This document shows, piece by piece, positions 22,390-30,034 of a DNA stretch of 64,000 nucleotides. Under the pieces are notes generated by a model that worked only from the letters and a program-made list of their open reading frames with translations, was not told the DNA's origin and did no database searches. Location of the stretch: contig NZ_JAJVKV010000002.1 of NCBI RefSeq assembly GCF_024198175.1, positions 558,001 to 622,000 of the forward strand, written 5' to 3'. Origin of the DNA: Pyxidicoccus xibeiensis. GTDB lineage: Bacteria; Myxococcota; Myxococcia; Myxococcales; Myxococcaceae. How positions within the stretch are numbered: the first letter of the stretch is position 1; every line of letters begins with the position of its first letter. The translations under genes were made by a program, and so were the position numbers.

Positions 22390-23498
22390 GAGTACTTCAC
22401 CACGCTGCGGATGGACTCGCCCCGGTGCATCAGGTCGAAGCCCTTGTTGATGTCCTCCAGCGGCAGCGTGTGGGTGATGAGGTCGTCGACGTTGATCTTC
22501 CCCTCCATGTACCAGTCGACGATCTTCGGCACGTCCGTGCGGCCGCGCGCGCCGCCGAAGGCGCTGCCCTTCCACACGCGCCCGGTGACGAGCTGGAAGG
22601 GGCGCGTCTTGATCTCCTGCCCCGCGCCGGCCACGCCGATGATGATGCTCTCCCCCCAGCCCCGGTGGCAGCACTCCAGCGCCTGCCGCATCGTGTTCAC
22701 GTTGCCGATGCACTCGAAGCTGTAGTCCGCGCCGCCGCCCGTGAGGTTGACGAGGTACGGCACCAGGTCGCCCTCCACCTCCTTGGGGTTGACGAAGTGG
22801 GTGAGGCCGAACTTCTCCGCCATGGCCTTGCGCGCCGGGTTGATGTCCACGCCGACAATCTGGTCCGCGCCCACCATGCGCGCCGCCTGCACGACGTTGA
22901 GCCCGATGCCGCCCAGGCCGAACACCACCACCTTGCTGCCCGCCTCCACCTTCGCGGTGTACACGACGGCGCCGATGCCCGTCGTCACGCCGCAGCCGAT
23001 GTAGCAGACCTTGTCGAACGGGGCGTCCTCGCGAATCTTCGCCACGGCAATCTCCGGCAGCACCGTGTACTGCGCGAAGGTGGACGTGCCCATGTAGTGG
23101 TGCACCGGCTCGCGGCCCAGTCGGAAGCGGCTGGTGCCGTCCGGCATCAGCCCGCGGCCCTGCGTGGCGCGGATGGCCGTGCACAGGTTCGTCTTGCGCG
23201 ACAGGCACGACTTGCACTGGCGGCACTCGGGCGTGTACAGCGGGATGACGTGGTCGCCCTTCTTCACGGACGTCACGCCGGCCCCCACGTCCACCACCAC
23301 GCCCGCGCCTTCGTGGCCGAGGATGGCGGGGAACAGCCCCTCCGGGTCATTGCCAGACAGGGTGAACTCATCCGTGTGGCAGATGCCGGTGGCCTTCAGC
23401 TCGACGAGCACCTCGCCCGCCTTCGGTCCTTCGAGGTGCACCGTCTCGATGCTCAGCGGCTTTCCCGCCGCGAGCGCCACCGCTGCTCGGATGTCCAT
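22386..23498 (-). CDS. frmA: S-(hydroxymethyl)glutathione dehydrogenase, class III alcohol dehydrogenase
   Basis: A 370-residue zinc alcohol dehydrogenase that oxidises S-hydroxymethylglutathione, the spontaneous adduct of formaldehyde and glutathione, with NAD. The catalytic-zinc region is ATGICHTDEFT and GHEGAGVVVDVG; the structural zinc has four cysteines in CRQCKSCLSRKTNLC; the NAD-binding motif is FGLGGIGLNV. The RFRLGREPVHHYMGTSTFAQ segment with long family match is typical of class III enzymes. It heads a two-gene unit with fghA. Confidence 0.96.
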   Translation of the reverse strand: MDIRAAVALAAGKPLSIETVHLEGPKAGEVLVELKATGICHTDEFTLSGNDPEGLFPAILGHEGAGVVVDVGAGVTSVKKGDHVIPLYTPECRQCKSCLSRKTNLCTAIRATQGRGLMPDGTSRFRLGREPVHHYMGTSTFAQYTVLPEIAVAKIREDAPFDKVCYIGCGVTTGIGAVVYTAKVEAGSKVVVFGLGGIGLNVVQAARMVGADQIVGVDINPARKAMAEKFGLTHFVNPKEVEGDLVPYLVNLTGGGADYSFECIGNVNTMRQALECCHRGWGESIIIGVAGAGQEIKTRPFQLVTGRVWKGSAFGGARGRTDVPKIVDWYMEGKINVDDLITHTLPLEDINKGFDLMHRGESIRSVVKYS

Positions 23499-23627
23499 TC
23501 GCCTGGCTCCCTGCGAGGTTGTTGAGCCTCAAAGCGTAGGCCGTGCACGCGCGGGGAGGCGGGAAGAATTCTGCAAGGCTCGATGAGTGGACATTCGCGC
23601 GGGCGGGCAGGGCGCGCAATGAACGAA

Positions 23628-23658
23628 GGGCCTGGTACCGGCTCGCGGTCCCAGGCCC
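23628..23658 (-). terminator. Rho-independent terminator of the TPR lipoprotein gene
   Basis: GGGCCTGG (23628-23635) pairs with CCAGGCCC (23651-23658), with an inner ACCG/CGGT stem and a GCTCG loop. On the minus strand it is followed by a T-rich TTCGTTCATT. It lies 29 bases after the stop of the gene at 23687. Confidence 0.6.
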
Positions 23659-23686
23659 TCCGGTGTGGCGGCGTCGGCTTGGACGG

Positions 23687-24490
23687 CTACGGCTTGTTGG
23701 TCGCCGTGGCCGGCTGGGCGCCGCCGGTCTTCGCGGCCTTCTGGGCCTCGCTGAACTTCTTGGTCATCTCCGCGAACTGCACCTGGAACTCGTCCATGCG
23801 CTTCTGGTGCTCCGCGGCGCGGGCGTTGGCCTCGTCGACGACGGCCTTGTCCTTGGCGTTCTCCGCGGCCTCGGACAGCGCCATCTCCTTCTGCTGGCGC
23901 TCGTACTCCATGAGGCGGCCCATCACCACGCGCTTGTTGAGGTACGTGTTGGCGGAGTTGGAGTTGATGGCCAGGACCTGGTCGTAATAGTTGAGCGACT
24001 TCTCCAGGTCCGCCTTGACGATGGCCGCCGTCATGGAACGGGCGCCGCCGCGCTGCGCGTAGATCTCCGCGATCCACCCCAGCGAGGCCTCGTCCTTCGG
24101 GTCGATCTCCAGCGCCTTGTTGAAGTTGCGCTCGGCATCCTCGGTGGTGCCGCCCGTCATGTGCATGCTGGCCAGCGTCCGGTACGTCTCGGCCTTCTCC
24201 GCCGGCGTGGCCTTCATCGCCAGGATCTTCAGGACGGCCTCCTCGGCCTCCTTCATCTGACCGAGCTGGAGGTGGGCGAAGGCCTTCTTCTCCCAGACCT
24301 TCTCCTGCGTGGGATCCGCCTGGAGCGACAGGGCATACTCGGCGGTGGCCTTGTCGTACTCCTTCTTGCTGAGGTGGTCGGTGCCGCGGATGCGATGCGA
24401 CTTCGCGGCCTCCGCCTTCTCGTCCTTACATCCCACGGGACCCAGGGCGAGAACTCCGAGAATCAGACCGACGCTTCCCAGTCGCTTCAT
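23687..24490 (-). CDS. TPR-repeat lipoprotein
   Basis: A 267-residue lipoprotein. The signal MKRLGSVGLILGVLALGPVG is followed by the lipid Cys21. Residues about 30-185 hold four TPR-like helical pairs (AAKSHRIRGTDHLSKKEYDK, AEYALSLQADPTQEKVWEK, AERNFNKALEIDPKDEASLG, LNYYDQVLAINSNSANTYL). From about 190 a long charged coiled coil follows, then an alanine-rich end. TPR lipoproteins usually serve as scaffolds on the periplasmic face of the inner or outer membrane. No partner is suggested by neighbours. ATG 24490 is chosen as the codon directly before the signal. Confidence 0.85.
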   Translation of the reverse strand: MKRLGSVGLILGVLALGPVGCKDEKAEAAKSHRIRGTDHLSKKEYDKATAEYALSLQADPTQEKVWEKKAFAHLQLGQMKEAEEAVLKILAMKATPAEKAETYRTLASMHMTGGTTEDAERNFNKALEIDPKDEASLGWIAEIYAQRGGARSMTAAIVKADLEKSLNYYDQVLAINSNSANTYLNKRVVMGRLMEYERQQKEMALSEAAENAKDKAVVDEANARAAEHQKRMDEFQVQFAEMTKKFSEAQKAAKTGGAQPATATNKP

Positions 24491-24685
24491 GTGTGAGCCT
24501 TTCGAGCGGGCCTGGAGATGCCCCCCGACCCGGTTCCGCACTGCCATTGAGAGTGTCCAGCGGACCCGCCCTCACGGGTCCTGATGGTGGCGGGAGCATA
24601 CCCGAAGTCGCTCGTCTGCCGACCCCCATGTCCGAGCCTGCTCCCCTGGTTTCCGGGCGCTCCGGCGTGACAGGCTCCTGGCACC

Positions 24686-25210
24686 ATGAAGATTTCCCCC
24701 CTTGTCGTCCTCGCGCTCTGTCTGGCCTGCACGCCCACCCCGGGTGCGGATGCAGACGGCCCCGATGCAAAGCTGGCCCGGTTCATCCGGGAGCCGGAGA
24801 CGGTGCGCATCTTCAGCGCCCGGCCGGTGCCCGTGCCCCCGGGGCAGGACGCCGGGACCCAGCCGGTGAAGTGGACCCGCGCGGGCTCGTTCGGCTTCAC
24901 CCACGAGGGCCCGGTGCTCACGGAGGCGGAGCGTCAGGCCCTCGCGAAGAGCTGGGTGCCGCCGCAGGACGTCAAGAAGGACAAGCGGGGCAGGCTGATG
25001 TGCTCCTTCAGCCACGACATCGCCCTGCGCTTCCAGCGGGGGGACACCTGGGTGGACGCGGTGGTGTGCTTCACCTGCGGGGAGGTCCTGTTCTTCAACG
25101 AGAAGCGGGAGGGCCTCGACGGCGGCACCTTCAAATTCCCGTTGCTGGGTCAGCTGACCGACCAGGCGTTTCCGGGGGAGAAGTTCGGCAACGCCAGGGA
25201 CGACTGGTGA
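24686..25210 (+). CDS. Hypothetical lipoprotein with a CxxC motif
   Basis: A 174-residue lipoprotein of unknown function. The signal ISPLVVLALCLACTPTPG places the lipid Cys at residue 15 (LACT). The mature part has a polar linker and a beta-rich domain with a late VVCFTCGEVLFF segment: the CFTC pair could bind a metal or form a disulfide. A further cysteine sits in RLMCSFSHDIAL. It is divergent from the TPR lipoprotein gene, with a 195-base gap between them, and precedes the PhoD-like gene by 56 bases. Confidence 0.75.
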   Translation: MKISPLVVLALCLACTPTPGADADGPDAKLARFIREPETVRIFSARPVPVPPGQDAGTQPVKWTRAGSFGFTHEGPVLTEAERQALAKSWVPPQDVKKDKRGRLMCSFSHDIALRFQRGDTWVDAVVCFTCGEVLFFNEKREGLDGGTFKFPLLGQLTDQAFPGEKFGNARDDW

Positions 25211-25266
25211 GCCCAGGAGAAGGCACGGCTGTTAACCTGTGAACCTCTCGATTGGAGGCCCGCACC

Positions 25267-26817
25267 ATGCCTGTGCTTCCCCGCCGCACCGTGCTCCAGG
25301 GGCTCGTGGTCGCCGCCGCCGGCTGCGCGGCTCCGTCCGCGACCCGCGCGCCCGCACCTCGCCCCGGGCCGGGACTGCCGCTGGGGGCCCAGCTGGGAGA
25401 CGCCCGTGCCGGGGCCGTCACGGTGTGGGGGAAGGCGGACCGGGCCTCGCGGCTGGTGGTGGAGTGGAGCGAGGACCCCCGGCTCCTGAAGGGCGTGCGT
25501 CGCGTGGAGGGCCCGGCGCTGACGGGTGCGTCGGACTTCACCGGCGTGGTGGACCTCACGGGACTGCCCGCCGGGCGCGAGCTCCACGTGCGGGTGCTCG
25601 CGGAGGACGGTGGCCGCGCGGGCGAGGCGTGGCAGGGGCGCTTCCTCACGGCGCCGGACGCGGCGAGGGACGTGCACTTCGCCTGGAGCGCGGACGTGTG
25701 CGGGCAGGGGTGGGGCATCAACCCGGAGTGGGGTGGGTACCGGGGCTACGCGGCCGTGCGTGCGCTGCGCCCCGACTTCTTCCTGCACGTGGGGGACGCC
25801 ATCTACGCGGACAACCCGCTGCTGCCCGAGGTGCGCCTGCCGGATGGCCGCGTGTGGAAGAACCATGTCACCCCCGCGAAGTCGAAGGTGGCGGAGACGC
25901 TGGACGAGCTGCGCGGCAACTTCGCCTACAACCTGCTGGACGAGCACCTGCGCGCCTTCGTGAAGGAGGTGCCCATCGCGTACCAGTGGGATGACCACGA
26001 GGTGCGCAACAACTGGTACCCGGGCCGCAGCCTCGCGGCGGACCCGCGCTACACGCAGGTCTCGGACGAGGGCGTGCTGGGGGCGCGGGCCCGGCAGGCG
26101 TTCTTCGACTACGCCCCCGTGGGCGGTGCGGCGCGCGCCGAGGGGCGCATCCACCGGCAGCTCGCGTATGGGCCGCACCTGGACGTGTTCATCCCGGACG
26201 TGCGCGCCTTCCGGGGGCCGAACACGACGAACCGTCAGGAGCGCCCCGGGCCGGAGACGACCTTCCTGGGCCGCGCGCAGCTGGACGGACTGAAGGCGGC
26301 CCTGGCCGCGTCCACCGCGACGTGGAAGGTGATTGCCACCAGCATGCCGCTGGGGCTGATTGTCGCGGACGGCAAGCACGAGGACGGCCACCACATGGAG
26401 GCGTGGGCCAACGGCCCTGGCGCGCCCCTGGGACGCGAGCTGGAGCTGGCCGAGCTGCTGTCGTTCCTCAAGGCGCGCAAGGTGCGCAACGTGCTCTTCC
26501 TCACGGCGGACGTGCACTACCCGGCCGCGCACCACTACCACCCGGACCGCGCGCGCTTCCGCGACTTCGACCCGTTCTGGGAGTTCGTCGCGGGGCCGCT
26601 GCACGCGGGCACCTTCGGCCCCAACCCGCTGGATGAGACGTTTGGCCCGGAGGTGCGCTGGCACCGTCCCGGCACTGTGATGAACGCTGCGCCCTGGGAT
26701 GGGCAGCAATACTTCGGGAGCGTGCGCATCGCCGGGAAGACGGGCGCCCTCACGGTGGCGCTCCACGACCTCACCGGCGCGGCGCTGCACCAGGTGGAGC
26801 TGGAGCCCCTGTCATGA
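25267..26817 (+). CDS. phoD: PhoD-family alkaline phosphatase / phosphodiesterase
   Basis: A 516-residue exported metal-dependent phosphatase. The N-terminus LPRRTVLQGLVVAAAGC is a twin-arginine signal ending in a lipobox-like AAGC, so it is likely exported folded and perhaps lipid-anchored. A fibronectin-like N-terminal domain (about 40-135) precedes the catalytic domain with metal-binding motifs HVGDAIYAD, QWDDHEVRNNW and TADVHYPAAHHY. TTGGAGG sits eight bases before ATG 25267. Typical substrates are phosphodiesters such as teichoic acid or phospholipid; here the true substrate is unknown. Its stop overlaps the next start (ATGA), suggesting joint expression with the zinc-ribbon protein. Confidence 0.9.
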   Translation: MPVLPRRTVLQGLVVAAAGCAAPSATRAPAPRPGPGLPLGAQLGDARAGAVTVWGKADRASRLVVEWSEDPRLLKGVRRVEGPALTGASDFTGVVDLTGLPAGRELHVRVLAEDGGRAGEAWQGRFLTAPDAARDVHFAWSADVCGQGWGINPEWGGYRGYAAVRALRPDFFLHVGDAIYADNPLLPEVRLPDGRVWKNHVTPAKSKVAETLDELRGNFAYNLLDEHLRAFVKEVPIAYQWDDHEVRNNWYPGRSLAADPRYTQVSDEGVLGARARQAFFDYAPVGGAARAEGRIHRQLAYGPHLDVFIPDVRAFRGPNTTNRQERPGPETTFLGRAQLDGLKAALAASTATWKVIATSMPLGLIVADGKHEDGHHMEAWANGPGAPLGRELELAELLSFLKARKVRNVLFLTADVHYPAAHHYHPDRARFRDFDPFWEFVAGPLHAGTFGPNPLDETFGPEVRWHRPGTVMNAAPWDGQQYFGSVRIAGKTGALTVALHDLTGAALHQVELEPLS

Positions 26818-27248
26818 TGCTGGCGGCGGTGCTGGCCGTCGCGACCGCGGGCGTCATCGGCGTGCTGTGGAAGCGCTCCCGGAGCACGACTCCGGACCCG
26901 AGCCGCTGCGACCGGTGTGGGAAGGCGCGCGTGCTCCTCGACGAGGAGTCGGAGGACCCGCACCTGGACGAAGGTCAGCGGCACGAGGAGCGGCTCGGCA
27001 CGGCGGACTATCACGTCTGGTGGTGCGGGGCGTGCGAGCACGGCGCCGTGATTCGCCACGCGATGACCGCCACCTCGCGCCGTGTCACCTGCGAGAAGTG
27101 CGGGCACGACGCAGTCGACGAGGTCAGCCAGACGCTGTCGCCCGCCACGCACGTGCAGGGCGGCGAGTTCGTCGTACGGATTTCATGCGGGAGCTGCGGG
27201 CACAAGCAGCGGTTCTGGCGCTACACGCCCCGCGTGCGCGCATCCTGA
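26814..27248 (+). CDS. Membrane-anchored zinc-ribbon protein
   Basis: A 144-residue protein translationally coupled to phoD. One N-terminal hydrophobic helix (MLAAVLAVATAGVIGVLW) is followed by Lys/Arg and then four Cys pairs: CDRCGKAR, CGACEHG, CEKCGHD and CGSCGHK. These could form two zinc ribbons. The layout (anchor plus ribbons) resembles the C-terminal parts of some TPM-type membrane proteins, but no such domain is present. Function unknown. It ends two bases from the convergent gene at 27251. Confidence 0.75.
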   Translation: MMLAAVLAVATAGVIGVLWKRSRSTTPDPSRCDRCGKARVLLDEESEDPHLDEGQRHEERLGTADYHVWWCGACEHGAVIRHAMTATSRRVTCEKCGHDAVDEVSQTLSPATHVQGGEFVVRISCGSCGHKQRFWRYTPRVRAS

Positions 27249-27250
27249 GC

Positions 27251-28462
27251 TCAGGCCGTCAGCACCAGCTTCACGATCTCCGGCGGGCTGCCGACGCGCA
27301 TCGGCGGCCCCCAGAAGCCGCAGCCCCGGCTGACGTAGATGTGTGAGTCGGCGTGCCGGTAGAGCCCGGCCGAGTGCTCCCAGGCCAGCCCGATGAAGAG
27401 CGTCATCGGCGCGAGCTGCCCGCCATGGGTGTGGCCGGAGACCTGGAGGTCCACGCCGCGCTCCGCCGCGACCTTGAAGTTCGCCGGCTGGTGCGCGAGC
27501 AGCACCGAGGCCCGGTCCGGGTCCCGCCCCTGGAGCGCCAGGTTCAGGTCATAGCCCTTCTTGTTGCGCCTTCGCCCGCCGCTCCAGTCATCCACGCCCA
27601 CCAGGTCGAACGAGCCGCCCGCGTCACCGATGGACACGTGGCGGTTGCGCAGCACCTGGATGCCGAGCGACTGGAGGAACGCCGTCCACTCGTCATCACC
27701 GGAGTAGTAGTCGTGATTGCCGGTGACGAAGTAGCTGCCGAAGCGCGACTTCAGCCTCCCGAGCGAGGACACGAACCCGCCCAAAGAGTGGACGTCTCCG
27801 TCCACCAGGTCGCCGGTGATGGCGACGAGGTCCGGGCGGAGCGCGTTGGTCTGCTGGACCAGCGCGTCCATGTACCGCTGCTGGATGAAGTGGCCCACGT
27901 GGATGTCGGTGAGCTGCACGATGCTGAGCCCGTCCAGCGCCTTGGGCAGCTTCGGAATCTTCACCGCCAGCTCGGTCACCAGCGGCGGCGAGAAGGCCCG
28001 CCAGCTCCCGTACGCGGCCAGCCCGCCACCCGCGACGAAGGCCCCGCCCGCCAGCGCCTGTCCGAGGAAGCGCCGCCGCTCCTCATCCACGGCAGGCGGT
28101 TCCGAGGGCTCCCGTGGAACTTCAGCGGCAGCCGCGGCCGGCCGGGCCCGGAGTCGTCGCACCACGGCGACGAGGCCCCGTCCCACGTCCAGCGTCAGGA
28201 GCGCGATGACCAGACAGAGCGCCACGCCCATCCACGTGTAGGTCGCCATGGTGACGGTGCCCGCGATGCCCTCGGGGAGGGCGTCCAGCAACGTGCGCCG
28301 GAAACCCAGCACCCCCGTCATCAGCACGAAGACCCCGATTGCCAGGAACCTCGGCAGGCGGCCGTGCAGGAGCTGCCGCACCAGCCTCCGGTAGAGGTAG
28401 AGGTGGCCCAGCACGGCACCGAGCCCGATGAGCAGAGAGAAGGAGAAGAGGCGGAACGGCAT
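27251..28462 (-). CDS. Membrane-bound calcineurin-like metallophosphoesterase
   Basis: A 403-residue protein with three to four N-terminal transmembrane helices (to about residue 100) and a possible further segment near 135-150 (FLGQALAGGAFVAGGGLAAY), then a calcineurin-like domain. Metal-binding motifs are in order: QLTDIHVGHF, AITGDLVDGD, VTGNHDYY, LLAHQP and SGHTHGGQ. This is the YkuE / TMEM-type group of membrane metallophosphoesterases, some of which act on lipid or nucleotide diphosphates such as UDP-diacylglucosamine; the substrate here is unknown. It starts at ATG 28462 and is divergent from the SDR gene. Confidence 0.9.
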   Translation of the reverse strand: MPFRLFSFSLLIGLGAVLGHLYLYRRLVRQLLHGRLPRFLAIGVFVLMTGVLGFRRTLLDALPEGIAGTVTMATYTWMGVALCLVIALLTLDVGRGLVAVVRRLRARPAAAAAEVPREPSEPPAVDEERRRFLGQALAGGAFVAGGGLAAYGSWRAFSPPLVTELAVKIPKLPKALDGLSIVQLTDIHVGHFIQQRYMDALVQQTNALRPDLVAITGDLVDGDVHSLGGFVSSLGRLKSRFGSYFVTGNHDYYSGDDEWTAFLQSLGIQVLRNRHVSIGDAGGSFDLVGVDDWSGGRRRNKKGYDLNLALQGRDPDRASVLLAHQPANFKVAAERGVDLQVSGHTHGGQLAPMTLFIGLAWEHSAGLYRHADSHIYVSRGCGFWGPPMRVGSPPEIVKLVLTA

Positions 28463-28625
28463 GCGGCGTCATCCTCGGGTGAGGCGTGAGCGGAGGGTAC
28501 CACGGCGACGTGGCCTGCTCCGGGCTCCCGTGCCGGGTGTGGGTAATGGACAGTGACGCCGGATGCACGCCTGCCGGGGCATCGAAGCACCGCTGCGTGC
28601 CTGCTCGCGTGGCTACATTCCGTTC

Positions 28626-29396
28626 ATGGACAAGGTCATCGTCATCACCGGAGCGAGTGCGGGCATCGGCGAGGAGCTGGCGCGGCAGGCGGGAGGGAAG
28701 GGCGCGAGGCTGGTCCTCGCCGCGCGCCGTCAACAGGAGCTGGAGGCGGTCGCCGCCCGTTCTGGAAGCGAAGCGCTCGCGGTGGTCACCGATGCCACCC
28801 GGCGCGCGGACATGGAGCGGCTGCGCGACGCGGCCCTGGCGCGCTTCGGCCGCATCGACGTCTGGGTGAACAACGCCGGGCGCGGCATCACCCGCTCCGT
28901 GGCGGAGCTGACGGACGAGGACCTCGACTCCATGTGGCGCGCCAACGTGAACAGCGCGCTCTACGGAATGCAGGCGGCGCTACCGCACTTCCAGTCACGC
29001 AACGCCGGGCAGCTCGTCAACATCTCCAGCGGACTGGCGCGGCTGCCCACCGTGCCGCACCGCTCCGCGTACAGCGCGGCGAAGCATGCGCTCAACGCCC
29101 TCAGCGCGTGCCTGCGGATGGAGCTCCAGGCGACACACCCGGGCATCACCGTGACCGTGGTGATGCCGGGCATCGTCGCCACGGAGTTCGGCAGCAATGC
29201 GCTGGGCGGAGGCCCGGACTCGCGCGTGCTCCCGGGAGCGCAGAGCGTCGAGGACGCGACGAAGGTCATCCTCGACGCCATCGAGCACCCACGCCCGGAG
29301 GTCTACACCCAGCCCGCGATGCAGGCGGAGGTGGAGCGCTACTACCGCGACGTGGGGGCATACGAGAAGGAGGCCGCCGCCCGCTTCCGGCGCTGA
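28626..29396 (+). CDS. Short-chain dehydrogenase/reductase
   Basis: A 256-residue classical SDR oxidoreductase. The cofactor motif TGASAGIGEEL is at residues about 9-19, NNAG follows near 84, and the active site is Ser (ISSGLARL) with YSAAK near 150. The RR after LAA in strand two (VLAARRQQ) suggests NADP preference. Substrate is unknown. ATG 28626 starts directly before MDKVIVITG; a longer frame from 28563 adds 21 residues. It meets the acetyltransferase gene end to end (29396/29401). Confidence 0.9.
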   Translation: MDKVIVITGASAGIGEELARQAGGKGARLVLAARRQQELEAVAARSGSEALAVVTDATRRADMERLRDAALARFGRIDVWVNNAGRGITRSVAELTDEDLDSMWRANVNSALYGMQAALPHFQSRNAGQLVNISSGLARLPTVPHRSAYSAAKHALNALSACLRMELQATHPGITVTVVMPGIVATEFGSNALGGGPDSRVLPGAQSVEDATKVILDAIEHPRPEVYTQPAMQAEVERYYRDVGAYEKEAAARFRR

Positions 29397-29400
29397 AGCC

Positions 29401-29961
29401 TCAGCGCTGCCAATCCTGCTCCAGCATTCCGAGCACGACGGTGTCGCGGTAGCCCCCTGTCACGGCGAAGCTCTCCCGCAGCACGCCCTCCTGCTGGAAG
29501 CCCGCCCGGGTGAGGACACGCAGCGAGGCGCCGTTGCTCGGATCCACATGGGCCTCGACGCGGTGGAGCCCGATGTCCTCGAAGCCGAACCGGAGGACCG
29601 CCGACATCAGCTCCTTCATCACGCCCTGTCCCCAAAGGGACATGCTGATGACGTAGCCTATCTCGGCGCTCCGGTTGTGCTGGTTCCAGTTGAACAGCCC
29701 CAGGTTTCCCAGGGGTACCTCCTGGCCGCGCTCGCACAGGACCCAGCGGAAGACCTCGCCGCGCTTCATGGCTTCCAGGTCCCGCGCCACCTTCTCGTGC
29801 ATCTTCGCGACGCCACCCGGCGGGTCGCCGATGATGTACCGGCCGAACACGGACTGGAAGTAGATGGCGGCCAGCGGCTCGACATCCTCCAGCGTGGGTT
29901 GGCGCAGCCGGAACTTGTCGGTCACGAGCTCGGGGTACGTGTCGAAGAATCGGGTGGACAT
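29401..29961 (-). CDS. GNAT acetyltransferase, RimJ/RimL-like
   Basis: A 186-residue acetyl-CoA-dependent N-acetyltransferase. Motifs of the group are LVTDKFRLRQPTLEDVEPL at the start, LGNLGLFNWNQHNRSAEIGY in the middle, the acetyl-CoA loop SLWGQGVMKEL, and the RVEAHVDPSNGASLRVLTRA segment with the final GVLRES. These define the RimJ/RimL type, which modifies ribosomal proteins or small molecules. ATG 29961 starts MSTRFFDTYPE; a longer frame exists but is not typical. It is divergent from the FHA activator gene. Confidence 0.9.
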   Translation of the reverse strand: MSTRFFDTYPELVTDKFRLRQPTLEDVEPLAAIYFQSVFGRYIIGDPPGGVAKMHEKVARDLEAMKRGEVFRWVLCERGQEVPLGNLGLFNWNQHNRSAEIGYVISMSLWGQGVMKELMSAVLRFGFEDIGLHRVEAHVDPSNGASLRVLTRAGFQQEGVLRESFAVTGGYRDTVVLGMLEQDWQR

Positions 29962-30034
29962 GGGGACGCACTCTACCGTGTCCGCGCTCCCGGGGCCGGT
30001 GCCGCGGCCCGCCCGTCCGTGCGATATACCTGCC

